This document shows positions 25,937 through 33,243 of a stretch of 64,000 bases of DNA, piece after piece. Below the pieces are notes generated by a model. It was not told where the DNA came from. It saw nothing but the letters and a program-made list of their open reading frames with translations, and made no database searches. This DNA is from Streptomyces sp. AC555_RSS877 (GTDB lineage Bacteria > Actinomycetota > Actinomycetes > Streptomycetales > Streptomycetaceae), in assembly GCF_019049245.1 (NCBI RefSeq), contig NZ_JAGMUK010000052.1, positions 91,185 through 155,184 of the forward strand, read 5' to 3'. Positions within the stretch are counted from its first letter, which is position 1, and every line of letters begins with the position of its first letter. The translations under genes and the position numbers were made by a program.

Positions 25937-26041
25937 GGCCGGTCCGGCGGATCAGGGCGCAGGACATCCGCGGCGCCTCATCGACGCAGATCGGCGTGCC
26001 AGGCCCCGCGTCTGCGGCATGATCCGCCGGACCGGCCCTAG
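25933..26041. mobile_element. MITE-like element with terminal inverted repeats and CTAG target duplication
   Basis: The two ends, 25933-25954 and 26020-26041, are perfect 22-nt inverted repeats, each beginning with CTAG. Removing CTAG leaves 18-bp terminal inverted repeats (GGCCGGTCCGGCGGATCA) around a 65-bp non-coding centre. Duplication of CTAG is typical for IS5-group transposases, so a non-autonomous derivative moved in trans is likely (inference). It sits between two convergent genes whose stop codons both lie in the CTAG copies; the fold would also serve as a bidirectional terminator. Confidence 0.75.
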
Positions 26042-26625
26042 ACGATCGGCTTCCCGGTCAGCTCCACGCCCGCCGTGCGCAGCTCCTCCAGCGCCCGGTC
26101 GGTGGTCTGCTCGGCCACCCCGGCCGTGAGGTCGAGCAGCACCTGTGTGCGGAAGCCCTCGCGGGCCGCGTCCAGGGCGGTGGCGCGGACGCAGTGGTCG
26201 GTGGCGATGCCCACGACGTCGACCTCGGTGACCTGCCGGGCACGCAGCCAGTCGGCGAGCGTCACGCCGTTCTCGTCGGCGCCCTCGAAGCCGCTGTAGG
26301 CCGCCGCGTACGCCCCCTTGTCGAAGACGGCGTCGATGGCGCCGGAGGCGACGGCCGGGGCGAAGTTCGGGTGGAAGCCGACGCCCTCGGTGCCGGCCAC
26401 GCAGTGCGCGGGCCAGGAGTGGGTGTAGTCGGGGTTGTCGGCGAAGTGGCCGCCGGGGGCGATGTGGTGGTCGCGGGTGGCCACCACGTGCTGGTAGCCG
26501 GAGCCGGCCGCCTGTCCGATCAGCTCGGTGACGGCGGCGGCCACATCGGCGCCCCCGGCCACCGCGAGGCTGCCCCCCTCACAGAAGTCGTTCTGCACGT
26601 CAACGACGATCAAGGCGCGGCGCAT
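26038..26625 (-). CDS. pncA: Nicotinamidase / pyrazinamidase
   Basis: A 195-residue isochorismatase-fold amidohydrolase converting nicotinamide to nicotinate in NAD salvage. Catalytic triad D9 (IVVDVQNDF), K103 (VFDKGAY) and C145 (TDHCVRATA); metal ligands D52, H54 and H60. Length matches PncA. Paired with the nicotinate phosphoribosyltransferase gene upstream in the same orientation, though 352 bp apart. Its TAG stop lies in the CTAG repeat of the MITE. Confidence 0.95.
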   Translation of the reverse strand: MRRALIVVDVQNDFCEGGSLAVAGGADVAAAVTELIGQAAGSGYQHVVATRDHHIAPGGHFADNPDYTHSWPAHCVAGTEGVGFHPNFAPAVASGAIDAVFDKGAYAAAYSGFEGADENGVTLADWLRARQVTEVDVVGIATDHCVRATALDAAREGFRTQVLLDLTAGVAEQTTDRALEELRTAGVELTGKPIV

Positions 26626-26977
26626 GGTCGGTGTCCTTCGACTATGGGGTCGGGGGGGAGGGGTGCGAGCCCGGCCGGTGAGCTACCGAGCCTACGGACT
26701 CGCGAGCCGGGGCGGGAGGGGGCGCACGGCAGGGCGGACGGGCGGGAACGGTACGGCGCGAGGGCGGCGCCGGTACGGCGGGTGCGGGAAGCGGGGCACC
26801 TGCTCCAGTGCCCCGGCAGGCAACGTTTGGCCGTCAAGGAGCGGCGTCCGGTGCGCGCTCTGGGGGAGTGCCGGCCGGAAGGCCCCGTCGATGGACCGGA
26901 CGTACTTGGGCTTTCGGCCGGCGCGGCGAGAGTACGTGCCGGGCGTCGCGACGGGGCGAACGTTGTCTGTTGGGGCA
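26626..26977. other. 352-bp gene-free interval between pncB and pncA
   Basis: No coding frame with support, no RNA gene and no convincing terminator was recognised. Its size suggests a separate promoter for pncA. Confidence 0.5.
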
Positions 26978-28324
26978 CTAGCTACCCGAGCGCCCGTGGA
27001 CGTACTCCGTCGGGATGACCGGTTCTCCGCGCGACAACTGCGTCGCCGACAGCGGCAGCCCGGCCCGGGCGGCCGTGTGCCGGTCGCGTACGACGTCCAG
27101 CGGTTCCCGCGCGACGACCTCGCCGCCCTTGACCAGCTCGACGAGCAGCTGCCTCTCGACGAGTTCGCCCGGCACCGGCCCGGTGCCGACGACCTCGGCC
27201 TCCGCGACCCCGTGCTCGTCCAGGCGCCGGGCGGCCCACTTGCGGCCGCCGACGGACGTCTTGCCGCCGGTCGACTTCTTCGCCACCGGCACCAGCGGGG
27301 CCTTCGGGTCGGCGGACTCGGCGCGGGCGACCAGCTTGTAGACCATCGCGGCCGTCGGGTGCCCGGAGCCGGTCACCAGCTGGGTGCCGACGCCATACGC
27401 GTCCACGGGGGCCACCGCCAGCGAGGCGATCGCGTACTCGTCGAGGTCCGAGGTCACGATGATCCGCGTGTTCGTGGCGCCCAGCTCGTCCAGCTGGTCC
27501 CGTACCCGGTGCGCGACGAGCAGCAGGTCGCCGGAGTCGATGCGCACCGCGCCCAGCTCGGGCCCGGCGACCTCGACGGCCGTCCGGACGGCCTCGGTGA
27601 CGTCGTAGGTGTCCACGAGCAGCGTGGTGCCCCGGCCGAGGGAGTTCACCTGGGCCTGGAAGGCGTCCCGCTCCTGGTCGTGCAGGAGGGTGAAGGCGTG
27701 GGCGGACGTGCCGACCGTGGGGATGCCGTACCGGAAGCCGGCCGCCAGGTCGGAGGTGGTGGTGAAGCCGCCGACGTAGGCGGCGCGCGCGGCGGCGACC
27801 GCGGCGAGCTCGTGGGTGCGGCGGGCGCCCATCTCGATGAGGGGGCGCTCGCCCGCGGCGGAGGACATCCGCGAGGCGGCCGCGGCGATCGCCGAGTCGT
27901 GGTTGAGGATCGAAAGGATCACGGTCTCCAGGAGCACGCACTCGGCGAAGGAGCCCTCGACCCGCATGATCGGCGAGCCCGGGAAGTACACCTCGCCCTC
28001 GGGGTAGCCCCAGATGTCACCCGAGAAGCGGTAGGAGGCGAGCCAGTCCAGAGTCTCGTCGTCGACGATGCCGCCGTCGCGCAGGAAGCCGAGGACGTCC
28101 GCGTCGAAACGGAAGTTCTCGACCGCGTCCAGCACCCGGCCGGTGCCCGCGACGACGCCGTAGCGGCGCCCCTCCGGCAGCCGCCGGGTGAAGACCTCGA
28201 ACACGCTGCGCCGTTCGGCGGTACCCGCCTTCAAGGCGGCCTGCAGCATCGTGAGCTCGTACTGGTCCGTGAAGAGCGCTGTCGAGGGAACGTCCACCGG
28301 CAGCCCAAGATCCGCTGTGTTCAT
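26978..28324 (-). CDS. pncB: Nicotinate phosphoribosyltransferase
   Basis: A 448-residue enzyme joining nicotinate and PRPP to nicotinate mononucleotide. Conserved segments include the N-terminal FTDQYELTMLQA, IEMGARRTHE, the GTSAHAF loop, LLVDTYDVTEAV and RIDSGDLLLVAHRVRDQLD. The ATG at 28324 has a -10-like TAGCAT eight bases upstream and no ribosome binding site, so it may be leaderless. It is divergent from clpS with 66 bp between starts. Confidence 0.96.
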   Translation of the reverse strand: MNTADLGLPVDVPSTALFTDQYELTMLQAALKAGTAERRSVFEVFTRRLPEGRRYGVVAGTGRVLDAVENFRFDADVLGFLRDGGIVDDETLDWLASYRFSGDIWGYPEGEVYFPGSPIMRVEGSFAECVLLETVILSILNHDSAIAAAASRMSSAAGERPLIEMGARRTHELAAVAAARAAYVGGFTTTSDLAAGFRYGIPTVGTSAHAFTLLHDQERDAFQAQVNSLGRGTTLLVDTYDVTEAVRTAVEVAGPELGAVRIDSGDLLLVAHRVRDQLDELGATNTRIIVTSDLDEYAIASLAVAPVDAYGVGTQLVTGSGHPTAAMVYKLVARAESADPKAPLVPVAKKSTGGKTSVGGRKWAARRLDEHGVAEAEVVGTGPVPGELVERQLLVELVKGGEVVAREPLDVVRDRHTAARAGLPLSATQLSRGEPVIPTEYVHGRSGS

Positions 28325-28390
28325 GGCAACAGATGCTACCCCCATTTGTGTCAGTGTGACGATTTGTGGCGTGCGTGGCAGCATGGCCAT

Positions 28391-28699
28391 GTGACGTCAC
28401 CCGCTCCCGTAGAGATCGAACGCACCGAGTCGGCGGAAGAGGTCTTCGCCGTCCCCGAGCCGGACGTTCCCTGGGTCACCATCGTCCACAACGACCCCGT
28501 CAACCTCATGAGCTATGTGACGTACGTCTTCCAGTCGTACTTCGGCTACTCCAAGGACAAGGCCACCAAGCTCATGCTCGACGTCCACCACAAGGGCCGG
28601 GCCGTCGTCTCCAGCGGCAGCCGCGAGGAGATGGAGCGCGACGTGCAGGCGATGCACGGCTACGGCCTGTGGGCCACCCTCCAACAGGACCGGAAGTAG
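28391..28699 (+). CDS. clpS: ATP-dependent Clp protease adaptor ClpS
   Basis: A 102-residue adaptor that delivers N-degron substrates to ClpA/ClpC-ClpP. The ClpS core VTIVHNDPVNLMSYVTYVF, the helix KATKLMLDVHHKG and GRAVVSSGSREEMERDV are all present. A variable N-terminal extension of about 27 residues precedes the core. GTG start; the following DUF2017 gene begins 12 bp later, a pairing conserved in actinobacteria. Confidence 0.96.
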   Translation: MTSPAPVEIERTESAEEVFAVPEPDVPWVTIVHNDPVNLMSYVTYVFQSYFGYSKDKATKLMLDVHHKGRAVVSSGSREEMERDVQAMHGYGLWATLQQDRK

Positions 28700-28711
28700 C
28701 GATATCCCCTG

Positions 28712-29308
28712 ATGTCAGGACAATTCGAACCGCTCCCCGGCGGCGGCGCGGCCGTCGCCCTCGACGACGTCGAGATCTCCATCATCCGGTCGCTGGCCGC
28801 CCAGCTCCTGGAGCTCATCGGCCCCGGCCCCGCCGAGGACGCCCCCGACGACCCGCTCGCCGAGCTCTTCGCCGACGGCCCGAGCGAGCCGCCCGCCGAC
28901 CCGGTCCTGATGCGCCTCTTCCCGGACGCCTACAGCGACCCCGAGGGCACCCCGGGGCCCAAGGAGACCGAGCAGCAGCGGGCGTACTCCTCCGAGTTCC
29001 GCCGCTACACCGAGAACGACCTGCGGGCCGGCAAGCGCGAGAACGCGTTCGCGGTGATCCGCACGCTGGACGAGCTCAGCCGCGCGGGCGGGTCCGTCCT
29101 CAAGCTGTCACCGGAGCAGTCCCAGCAGTGGCTCGGCGCCCTCAACGACCTGCGCCTGGCGATCGGGTCCCGGCTGGACATCGCGGCCGAGGAGGACACC
29201 GACCTCCTCTACCGACTGCCGGACGAGGACCCGCGCAAGCCGATGGTGATGGCGTATCTGTGGCTCGGAGGGCTCCAGGAGACCCTCGTTTCGACACTCA
29301 TGCCCTGA
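28712..29308 (+). CDS. DUF2017 protein, clpS partner gene
   Basis: A 198-residue soluble helical protein typically encoded directly after clpS in actinobacteria. Segments DVEISIIRSLAAQLLELIG and LSPEQSQQWLGALNDLRLAI are characteristic of the family. No enzymatic motif; the conserved pairing suggests it works with ClpS or the Clp protease, but this is inference. Confidence 0.88.
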   Translation: MSGQFEPLPGGGAAVALDDVEISIIRSLAAQLLELIGPGPAEDAPDDPLAELFADGPSEPPADPVLMRLFPDAYSDPEGTPGPKETEQQRAYSSEFRRYTENDLRAGKRENAFAVIRTLDELSRAGGSVLKLSPEQSQQWLGALNDLRLAIGSRLDIAAEEDTDLLYRLPDEDPRKPMVMAYLWLGGLQETLVSTLMP

Positions 29309-29651
29309 CTTGTGAGGGTTCTGTGTTCGCTCAGAGGACACTCAAATCCGGATAACGATCGCGTCACCGTGACGGACACCTATGCCCCTCCAGGGTGGCT
29401 TTTGTCCAACTCTCCCTGTGTGCTGCGCCACACGTCGCTCAGGCGATCATCATTGCGGCCGTGATAAATCTTCACGACCGCCCGGCGAACACCACCCGAA
29501 TGTTCGGCCGGGTGCGCCACCGAGCCGGCGGATCGCCGGCCAGGCACGAGCGGGCCGCGAGGCCCGCTCAGCTCCATCAGTCCGGGGGGATCGGAACCCG
29601 ATCCGAGGCCGACGAGAGGCCCGGTTCGGCATGGAGGAAGGCGCACCACAC
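29309..29651 (+). promoter_or_regulatory. 343-bp leader of the amino-acid permease with three successive hairpins
   Basis: No gene is present. Near its 3' end are three perfect hairpins: GCCGGC-GGATC-GCCGGC (29524-29540), GCGGGCC-GCGA-GGCCCGC (29550-29567) and GGATCGG-AAC-CCGATCC (29588-29604), followed by a GGAGGAA-type ribosome binding site before the ATG at 29652. The density of stems suggests a structured 5' leader. I could not match it to a known riboswitch class. Confidence 0.5.
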
Positions 29652-31082
29652 ATGACCTCAGCGCAGGTCGACACGGAGAAGACCCCCGAGGGAGAGGGAT
29701 ACGAACGCGGGCTCGGCAGCCGCCAGGTCCAGATGATCGCCATCGGCGGCGCCATCGGCGTCGGCCTCTTCCTGGGAGCCGGGGCGAACATCGCCAAGGC
29801 CGGACCCAGCCTCATCTTCATGTACGCCCTCGCGGGCGTGATCATCTTCTTCATCATGCGGGCGCTCGGCGAGCTCCTGCTCTACCGCCCGGTCTCGGGC
29901 TCCTTCGCGGAGTACTCCCGCGAGTTCCTCGGCCCGTTCTTCGGCTACTTCACCGGCTGGACGTACTGGCTGATGTGGGTGGTCACCGGCATGGCCGAAC
30001 TGACGGCCGCCGCCATCTACGTCAACTACTGGTTCCCCGACATCCCGCGATGGGTGACCGCCCTGGTCTTCCTGGTGATCCTCTTCGGGGTCAACCTGAT
30101 CTCCGTGAAGGTCTTCGGCGAGCTCGAGTTCTGGTTCTCGATGGTCAAGGTCACCGCCCTCATCGGCATGATCGTCATCGGCCTGGGCGTCCTCACCTTC
30201 GGCTTCAGCAGCGCCGGTGACACCGCGGCCGTCTCCAACCTCTGGGCCTTCGACGGCTTCTTCCCCAAGGGCGTCGGCTCGTCCCTGATGACCCTGCAGG
30301 GCGTCATGTTCGCCTACCTCGCCGTCGAACTGGTCGGCGTCACGGCCGGCGAGTCCGAGGACCCCGAGAAGACCCTCCCCAAGGCGATCAACACCCTGCC
30401 CTGGCGCATCGCGCTCTTCTACGTCGGTGCCCTCACCGTCATCCTGTGCGTGGTCAAGTGGACCGAGTTCGCACCGGGCGTGAGCCCCTTCGTCGAGGCC
30501 TTCGCGAAGATCGGCATCCCGGCGGGCGCCGCCATCGTGAACTTCGTCGTGCTCACCGCCGCCCTGTCGTCCTGCAACTCCGGCATGTACTCCACGGGCC
30601 GCATGCTGCGGAACCTGGCCGAGAGCGGCGAGGCCCCCGCGGCCTTCAAGAAGCTGTCCTCGACGAAGACCCCCGCCGTCGGCATCACCGTCTCCGTGCT
30701 CTTCATGGGCATCGGCGTGATCCTCAACTACATCGTCCCGGAGAAGGCCTTCGGCTACGTCGTCTCCGTCGCCACCGCGGCCGGCATCTGGACCTGGCTC
30801 ATGATCCTCATCAGCCACGTCCTGTACCGCCGCGCGGTCGTGGCCGGCCGCCTGCCCGCCTCGCCCTTCCCGGCGCCGGGCGGCTCCAAGTGCAGCTACG
30901 TCGCGATCGCCTTCCTGCTCTTCGTCACCGGCCTGATCGCGTACGACGCCGACGCCCGCGTCTGCCTCTACGTGATGGCCGGCTGGTTCACCGCCCTGGC
31001 CATCGGCTGGCGGATCCTGAAGAGCCGCGACCCGCACATCGCCGAGCGCGGCGGCGAACCGGAGTTCGAGAAGGTCGGCTGA
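29652..31082 (+). CDS. Amino-acid permease, APC superfamily (AAT family)
   Basis: 476 residues and 12 predicted membrane helices. The helix-1 motif IGGAIGVGLFLGAGANIAKAG and helix-2 EL of ALGELLLYRPVSGSFAEYSRE are typical of proton-coupled amino-acid uptake proteins. MTLQGVMFAYLAVELVGVTAGESEDPEKTLPKAI carries the conserved helix 6 and following loop. Which amino acid is carried is not clear; aromatic, proline, GABA or D-Ser/D-Ala/Gly-type permeases are close relatives. It has a long leader and a strong terminator, so it is a stand-alone unit. Confidence 0.9.
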   Translation: MTSAQVDTEKTPEGEGYERGLGSRQVQMIAIGGAIGVGLFLGAGANIAKAGPSLIFMYALAGVIIFFIMRALGELLLYRPVSGSFAEYSREFLGPFFGYFTGWTYWLMWVVTGMAELTAAAIYVNYWFPDIPRWVTALVFLVILFGVNLISVKVFGELEFWFSMVKVTALIGMIVIGLGVLTFGFSSAGDTAAVSNLWAFDGFFPKGVGSSLMTLQGVMFAYLAVELVGVTAGESEDPEKTLPKAINTLPWRIALFYVGALTVILCVVKWTEFAPGVSPFVEAFAKIGIPAGAAIVNFVVLTAALSSCNSGMYSTGRMLRNLAESGEAPAAFKKLSSTKTPAVGITVSVLFMGIGVILNYIVPEKAFGYVVSVATAAGIWTWLMILISHVLYRRAVVAGRLPASPFPAPGGSKCSYVAIAFLLFVTGLIAYDADARVCLYVMAGWFTALAIGWRILKSRDPHIAERGGEPEFEKVG

Positions 31083-31100
31083 CCCCTCCGCTCACGATGT

Positions 31101-31137
31101 GGGCCGCCCCGTACCACCCTCCGGTACGGGGCGGCCC
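31101..31137. terminator. Terminator after the amino-acid permease gene
   Basis: Perfect 15-bp stem (31101-31115 with 31123-31137), 7-nt loop, followed by TTCTGTTT. Confidence 0.85.
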
Positions 31138-31144
31138 TTCTGTT

Positions 31145-31150
31145 TATGCT
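31145..31150 (+). promoter_or_regulatory. -10 element of a leaderless promoter (mec)
   Basis: TATGCT ends 7 nt before the ATG at 31158; an alternative ATG at 31146 lies within the hexamer itself. Confidence 0.55.
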
Positions 31151-31157
31151 GACCAGC

Positions 31158-31580
31158 ATGCTGACCATCACCCAGGCCCTGTTCGACCAGATCGTCGCCC
31201 ACGCGCGCGAGGACCACCCCGACGAGGCGTGCGGCGTGGTCGCGGGCCCGGAGGGCACCGGCCGCCCCGAGCGCTTCATCCCGATGCTGAACGCCGCCCG
31301 CTCGCCCACGTTCTACGAGTTCGACTCGCAGGACCTGCTCAAGCTCTACCGCGAGATGGACGACCGCGACGAGGAGCCGGTGGTCATCTACCACTCCCAC
31401 ACCGCGACCGAGGCCTACCCCTCCCGCACGGACATCTCCTACGCCAACGAGCCGGGCGCCCACTACGTCCTCGTCTCCACGGCCGACACCGACGAGGCGG
31501 GCCCCTTCCAGTTCCGGTCGTTCCGGATCGTGGAGGGCGAGGTGACCGAGGAGGAGATCAAGGTCGTCGAGGCATACTGA
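31158..31580 (+). CDS. mec: CysO-cysteine hydrolase, JAMM/MPN metalloprotease
   Basis: A 140-residue JAMM protease: metal ligands H79 and H81 in YHSHTATEAYPSRTD with the downstream Asp, and E23 in DEACGVV. In Mycobacterium tuberculosis Mec releases cysteine from the CysO-cysteine adduct made by CysM. The cysO and cysM genes follow 1.4 kb downstream, beyond a LacI-family gene, so the pathway is complete but not one compact operon. The ATG at 31158 is preferred for its -10 spacing; it is a leaderless start. Confidence 0.92.
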   Translation: MLTITQALFDQIVAHAREDHPDEACGVVAGPEGTGRPERFIPMLNAARSPTFYEFDSQDLLKLYREMDDRDEEPVVIYHSHTATEAYPSRTDISYANEPGAHYVLVSTADTDEAGPFQFRSFRIVEGEVTEEEIKVVEAY

Positions 31581-31622
31581 CCGCCGTATGCCCGCGAACA
31601 ACTCGCCGTATCGGAGATGGTG

Positions 31623-32651
31623 TTGACGCAGCGGCCGAACCCACGGCGCCCCACCCTGCAGGACGTCGCCCGCCGGTCGGGCGTTTCCAAGTCCACGGTG
31701 TCACGAGTAATCAACGACGAGCCCAAGGTGCGCGCCGAGGTCGCCGACCGCGTCCGGGAAGTGATCAGTGAACTCGGCTACGTCCCGAACCAGGCCGCCC
31801 GCCAACTGGTCACCCACCGCACCCACGCGATCGCGGTCGTGGTGACCGAACCCGACAACCGGCTCTTCCTCGACCCCTTCTTCGACTGCCTCCTGCGAGG
31901 CATCCGCAGAGAGCTCGCCCAGCACGGCGCCCAGGCGGTCCTGCTCTTCCTGGACGAGGCGGACGACTACCCGCGCGTGGCCGACTACCTCGGCGGCGGC
32001 CACGTCGACGGCGCCATCGTGTTCTCCCTGCGTCCCGGCGACGGGCTGCACGAGATGATCGACCGGATCGGCCTGCCCGCCGTCTTCGGCGGCCGGCCGC
32101 TGCTGCGCGACGGCGACAGGGCGCACCGCCACGCCCACGTCGACGGCGACAACCGCGGGGGAGCCCGGCAGGCCGTCCAGCACCTGGTCTCGCTCGGCAG
32201 GACACGCATCGCGACCGTCACCGGCCCCTACGACCAGGAGACCTCCGCCGCCGACCGGCTCGCCGGCTACCGGGACGTCCTCCCCGACGCCCCGCCCGAC
32301 CTGACCGAACGGGCCGACTACACCCGCCAGGCCGGCGCCGACGCCATGGCCGCCCTCCTCGGCCGGCGCCCCGACCTGGACGCCGCCTTCGTCGCCTCCG
32401 ACCTCATGGCCTCCGGCGCCCTGCAGACCCTGCGGGCCCACGGACGTCGCGTGCCCGAGGACGTGGCCGTCGTCGGCTTCGACGACCTCACCGGCATCAC
32501 GGAATCGACCGACCCGCCCCTGACCACCATCCACCAGGACGTCGACGGCATGGGCCGCCTGATGGCTCGCCTGCTCTTCGACGCCGAGCGGATCAAGGCC
32601 CCCGCCACCGTCGTCGTACCGACCCGCCTCGTCCTGCGCGGGTCCGCCTGA
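31623..32651 (+). CDS. LacI-family transcriptional regulator
   Basis: About 342 residues. The N-terminal helix-turn-helix PTLQDVARRSGVSKSTVSRV and hinge NQAARQLVTHRTHAIAVVV precede a periplasmic-binding-protein effector fold ending VGFDDLTGITESTDPPLTTI. TTG at 31623 is chosen because GGAG is six bases upstream; the ATG at 31617 sits too close. No sugar operon is adjacent; targets are unknown. Its position between mec and cysO is unusual. Confidence 0.9.
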   Translation: MTQRPNPRRPTLQDVARRSGVSKSTVSRVINDEPKVRAEVADRVREVISELGYVPNQAARQLVTHRTHAIAVVVTEPDNRLFLDPFFDCLLRGIRRELAQHGAQAVLLFLDEADDYPRVADYLGGGHVDGAIVFSLRPGDGLHEMIDRIGLPAVFGGRPLLRDGDRAHRHAHVDGDNRGGARQAVQHLVSLGRTRIATVTGPYDQETSAADRLAGYRDVLPDAPPDLTERADYTRQAGADAMAALLGRRPDLDAAFVASDLMASGALQTLRAHGRRVPEDVAVVGFDDLTGITESTDPPLTTIHQDVDGMGRLMARLLFDAERIKAPATVVVPTRLVLRGSA

Positions 32652-32684
32652 ACAGTGCGGTCTCACTCCCCGGCCGGAAACCGT

Positions 32685-32708
32685 CCGGAATGTGGGATCA
32701 CATTCCGG
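32685..32708. promoter_or_regulatory. Perfect 24-bp palindrome upstream of the cysteine leader promoter
   Basis: CCGGAATGTG-GGAT-CACATTCCGG, a perfect 10-4-10 dyad 20 bp upstream of the leader -10 hexamer and 34 bp after the LacI stop. There is no T-tract, and the spacing to the promoter suits an operator or activator site better than a terminator, though it could serve as both. Confidence 0.6.
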
Positions 32709-32727
32709 GACCCCGACCGGGAATCGA

Positions 32728-32733
32728 TACGAT
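32728..32733 (+). promoter_or_regulatory. -10 element of a leaderless promoter (cysteine leader peptide)
   Basis: TACGAT ends 6 nt before the ATG at 32740. Confidence 0.65.
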
Positions 32734-32739
32734 GACCCC

Positions 32740-32835
32740 ATGGTTTCCCACGACGTGAGCGAAAAGACGCCGGGCATGCTGCTCGTGGCGCGGCTGCACG
32801 TCGACCTGTGCAGGCTCGCCAGCGCCATCTGTTGA
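32740..32835 (+). CDS. Leader peptide of the cysO-cysM unit
   Basis: A 31-residue leaderless ORF ending in LHVDLCRLASAIC: two cysteines, the second as last residue. Peptides with the -HVDLCR-...-C ending are annotated in actinobacteria as putative leader peptides before sulfur genes. In mycobacteria, leaderless cysteine-rich short ORFs are known to act as cysteine-responsive attenuators. It ends 114 bp before cysO; a CGCTGTACAGCG hairpin (about 32891-32902) lies in between. Ribosome stalling at Cys codons when cysteine is scarce would be expected to raise cysO-cysM expression (inference). Confidence 0.8.
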   Translation: MVSHDVSEKTPGMLLVARLHVDLCRLASAIC

Positions 32836-32949
32836 CGCTGCCCTGCCGCCGTACGGCCGTGAGCCGCGGCGCCTGACCCGCACCACCCCCGCTGTACAGC
32901 GCTGCCGCGCGCCCACCGACCAGACACCTTCCGACAGGAGCCCACAGCC

Positions 32950-33228
32950 ATGGCCATCGAGGTCCGCATCCCGACCATCCTCCGCCAGTACACCGACGGC
33001 CAGAAGGCCGTGGAGGGCACCGGGGACACCCTCGCCGAGCTCTTCACCGACCTCGAGACCCGGCATGCGGGCATCCAGGCCCGCATCGTGGACGGCGGGG
33101 AACTGCGCCGCTTCGTCAACGTCTACCTGAACGACGAGGACGTCCGTTTCCTCGACGGCATCACCACCAAGCTCACCGACGGCGACAGCATCACGATCCT
33201 GCCGGCCGTGGCCGGCGGCATGGTCTAA
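32950..33228 (+). CDS. cysO: Sulfur-carrier protein CysO (ThiS/MoaD family)
   Basis: A 92-residue ubiquitin-fold carrier: VRIPTILRQYTDGQK, RFVNVYLNDEDVRFLDG and ITILPAVAGGMV. After activation its C-terminal Gly-Gly carries a thiocarboxylate that donates sulfide to CysM. M. tuberculosis CysO ends in GG; this one ends GGMV, so two residues must be removed first, possibly by Mec or a related JAMM protease (inference from similar carriers). It lies 15 bp before cysM. Confidence 0.93.
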   Translation: MAIEVRIPTILRQYTDGQKAVEGTGDTLAELFTDLETRHAGIQARIVDGGELRRFVNVYLNDEDVRFLDGITTKLTDGDSITILPAVAGGMV

Positions 33229-33243
33229 GGCCCGCTGCCCCCC

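Noticed and set aside
29309..29651. Known riboswitch (ydaO/c-di-AMP or glutamine type)
   Set aside because: The consensus elements of those classes could not be aligned by eye, so only a structured leader is claimed.
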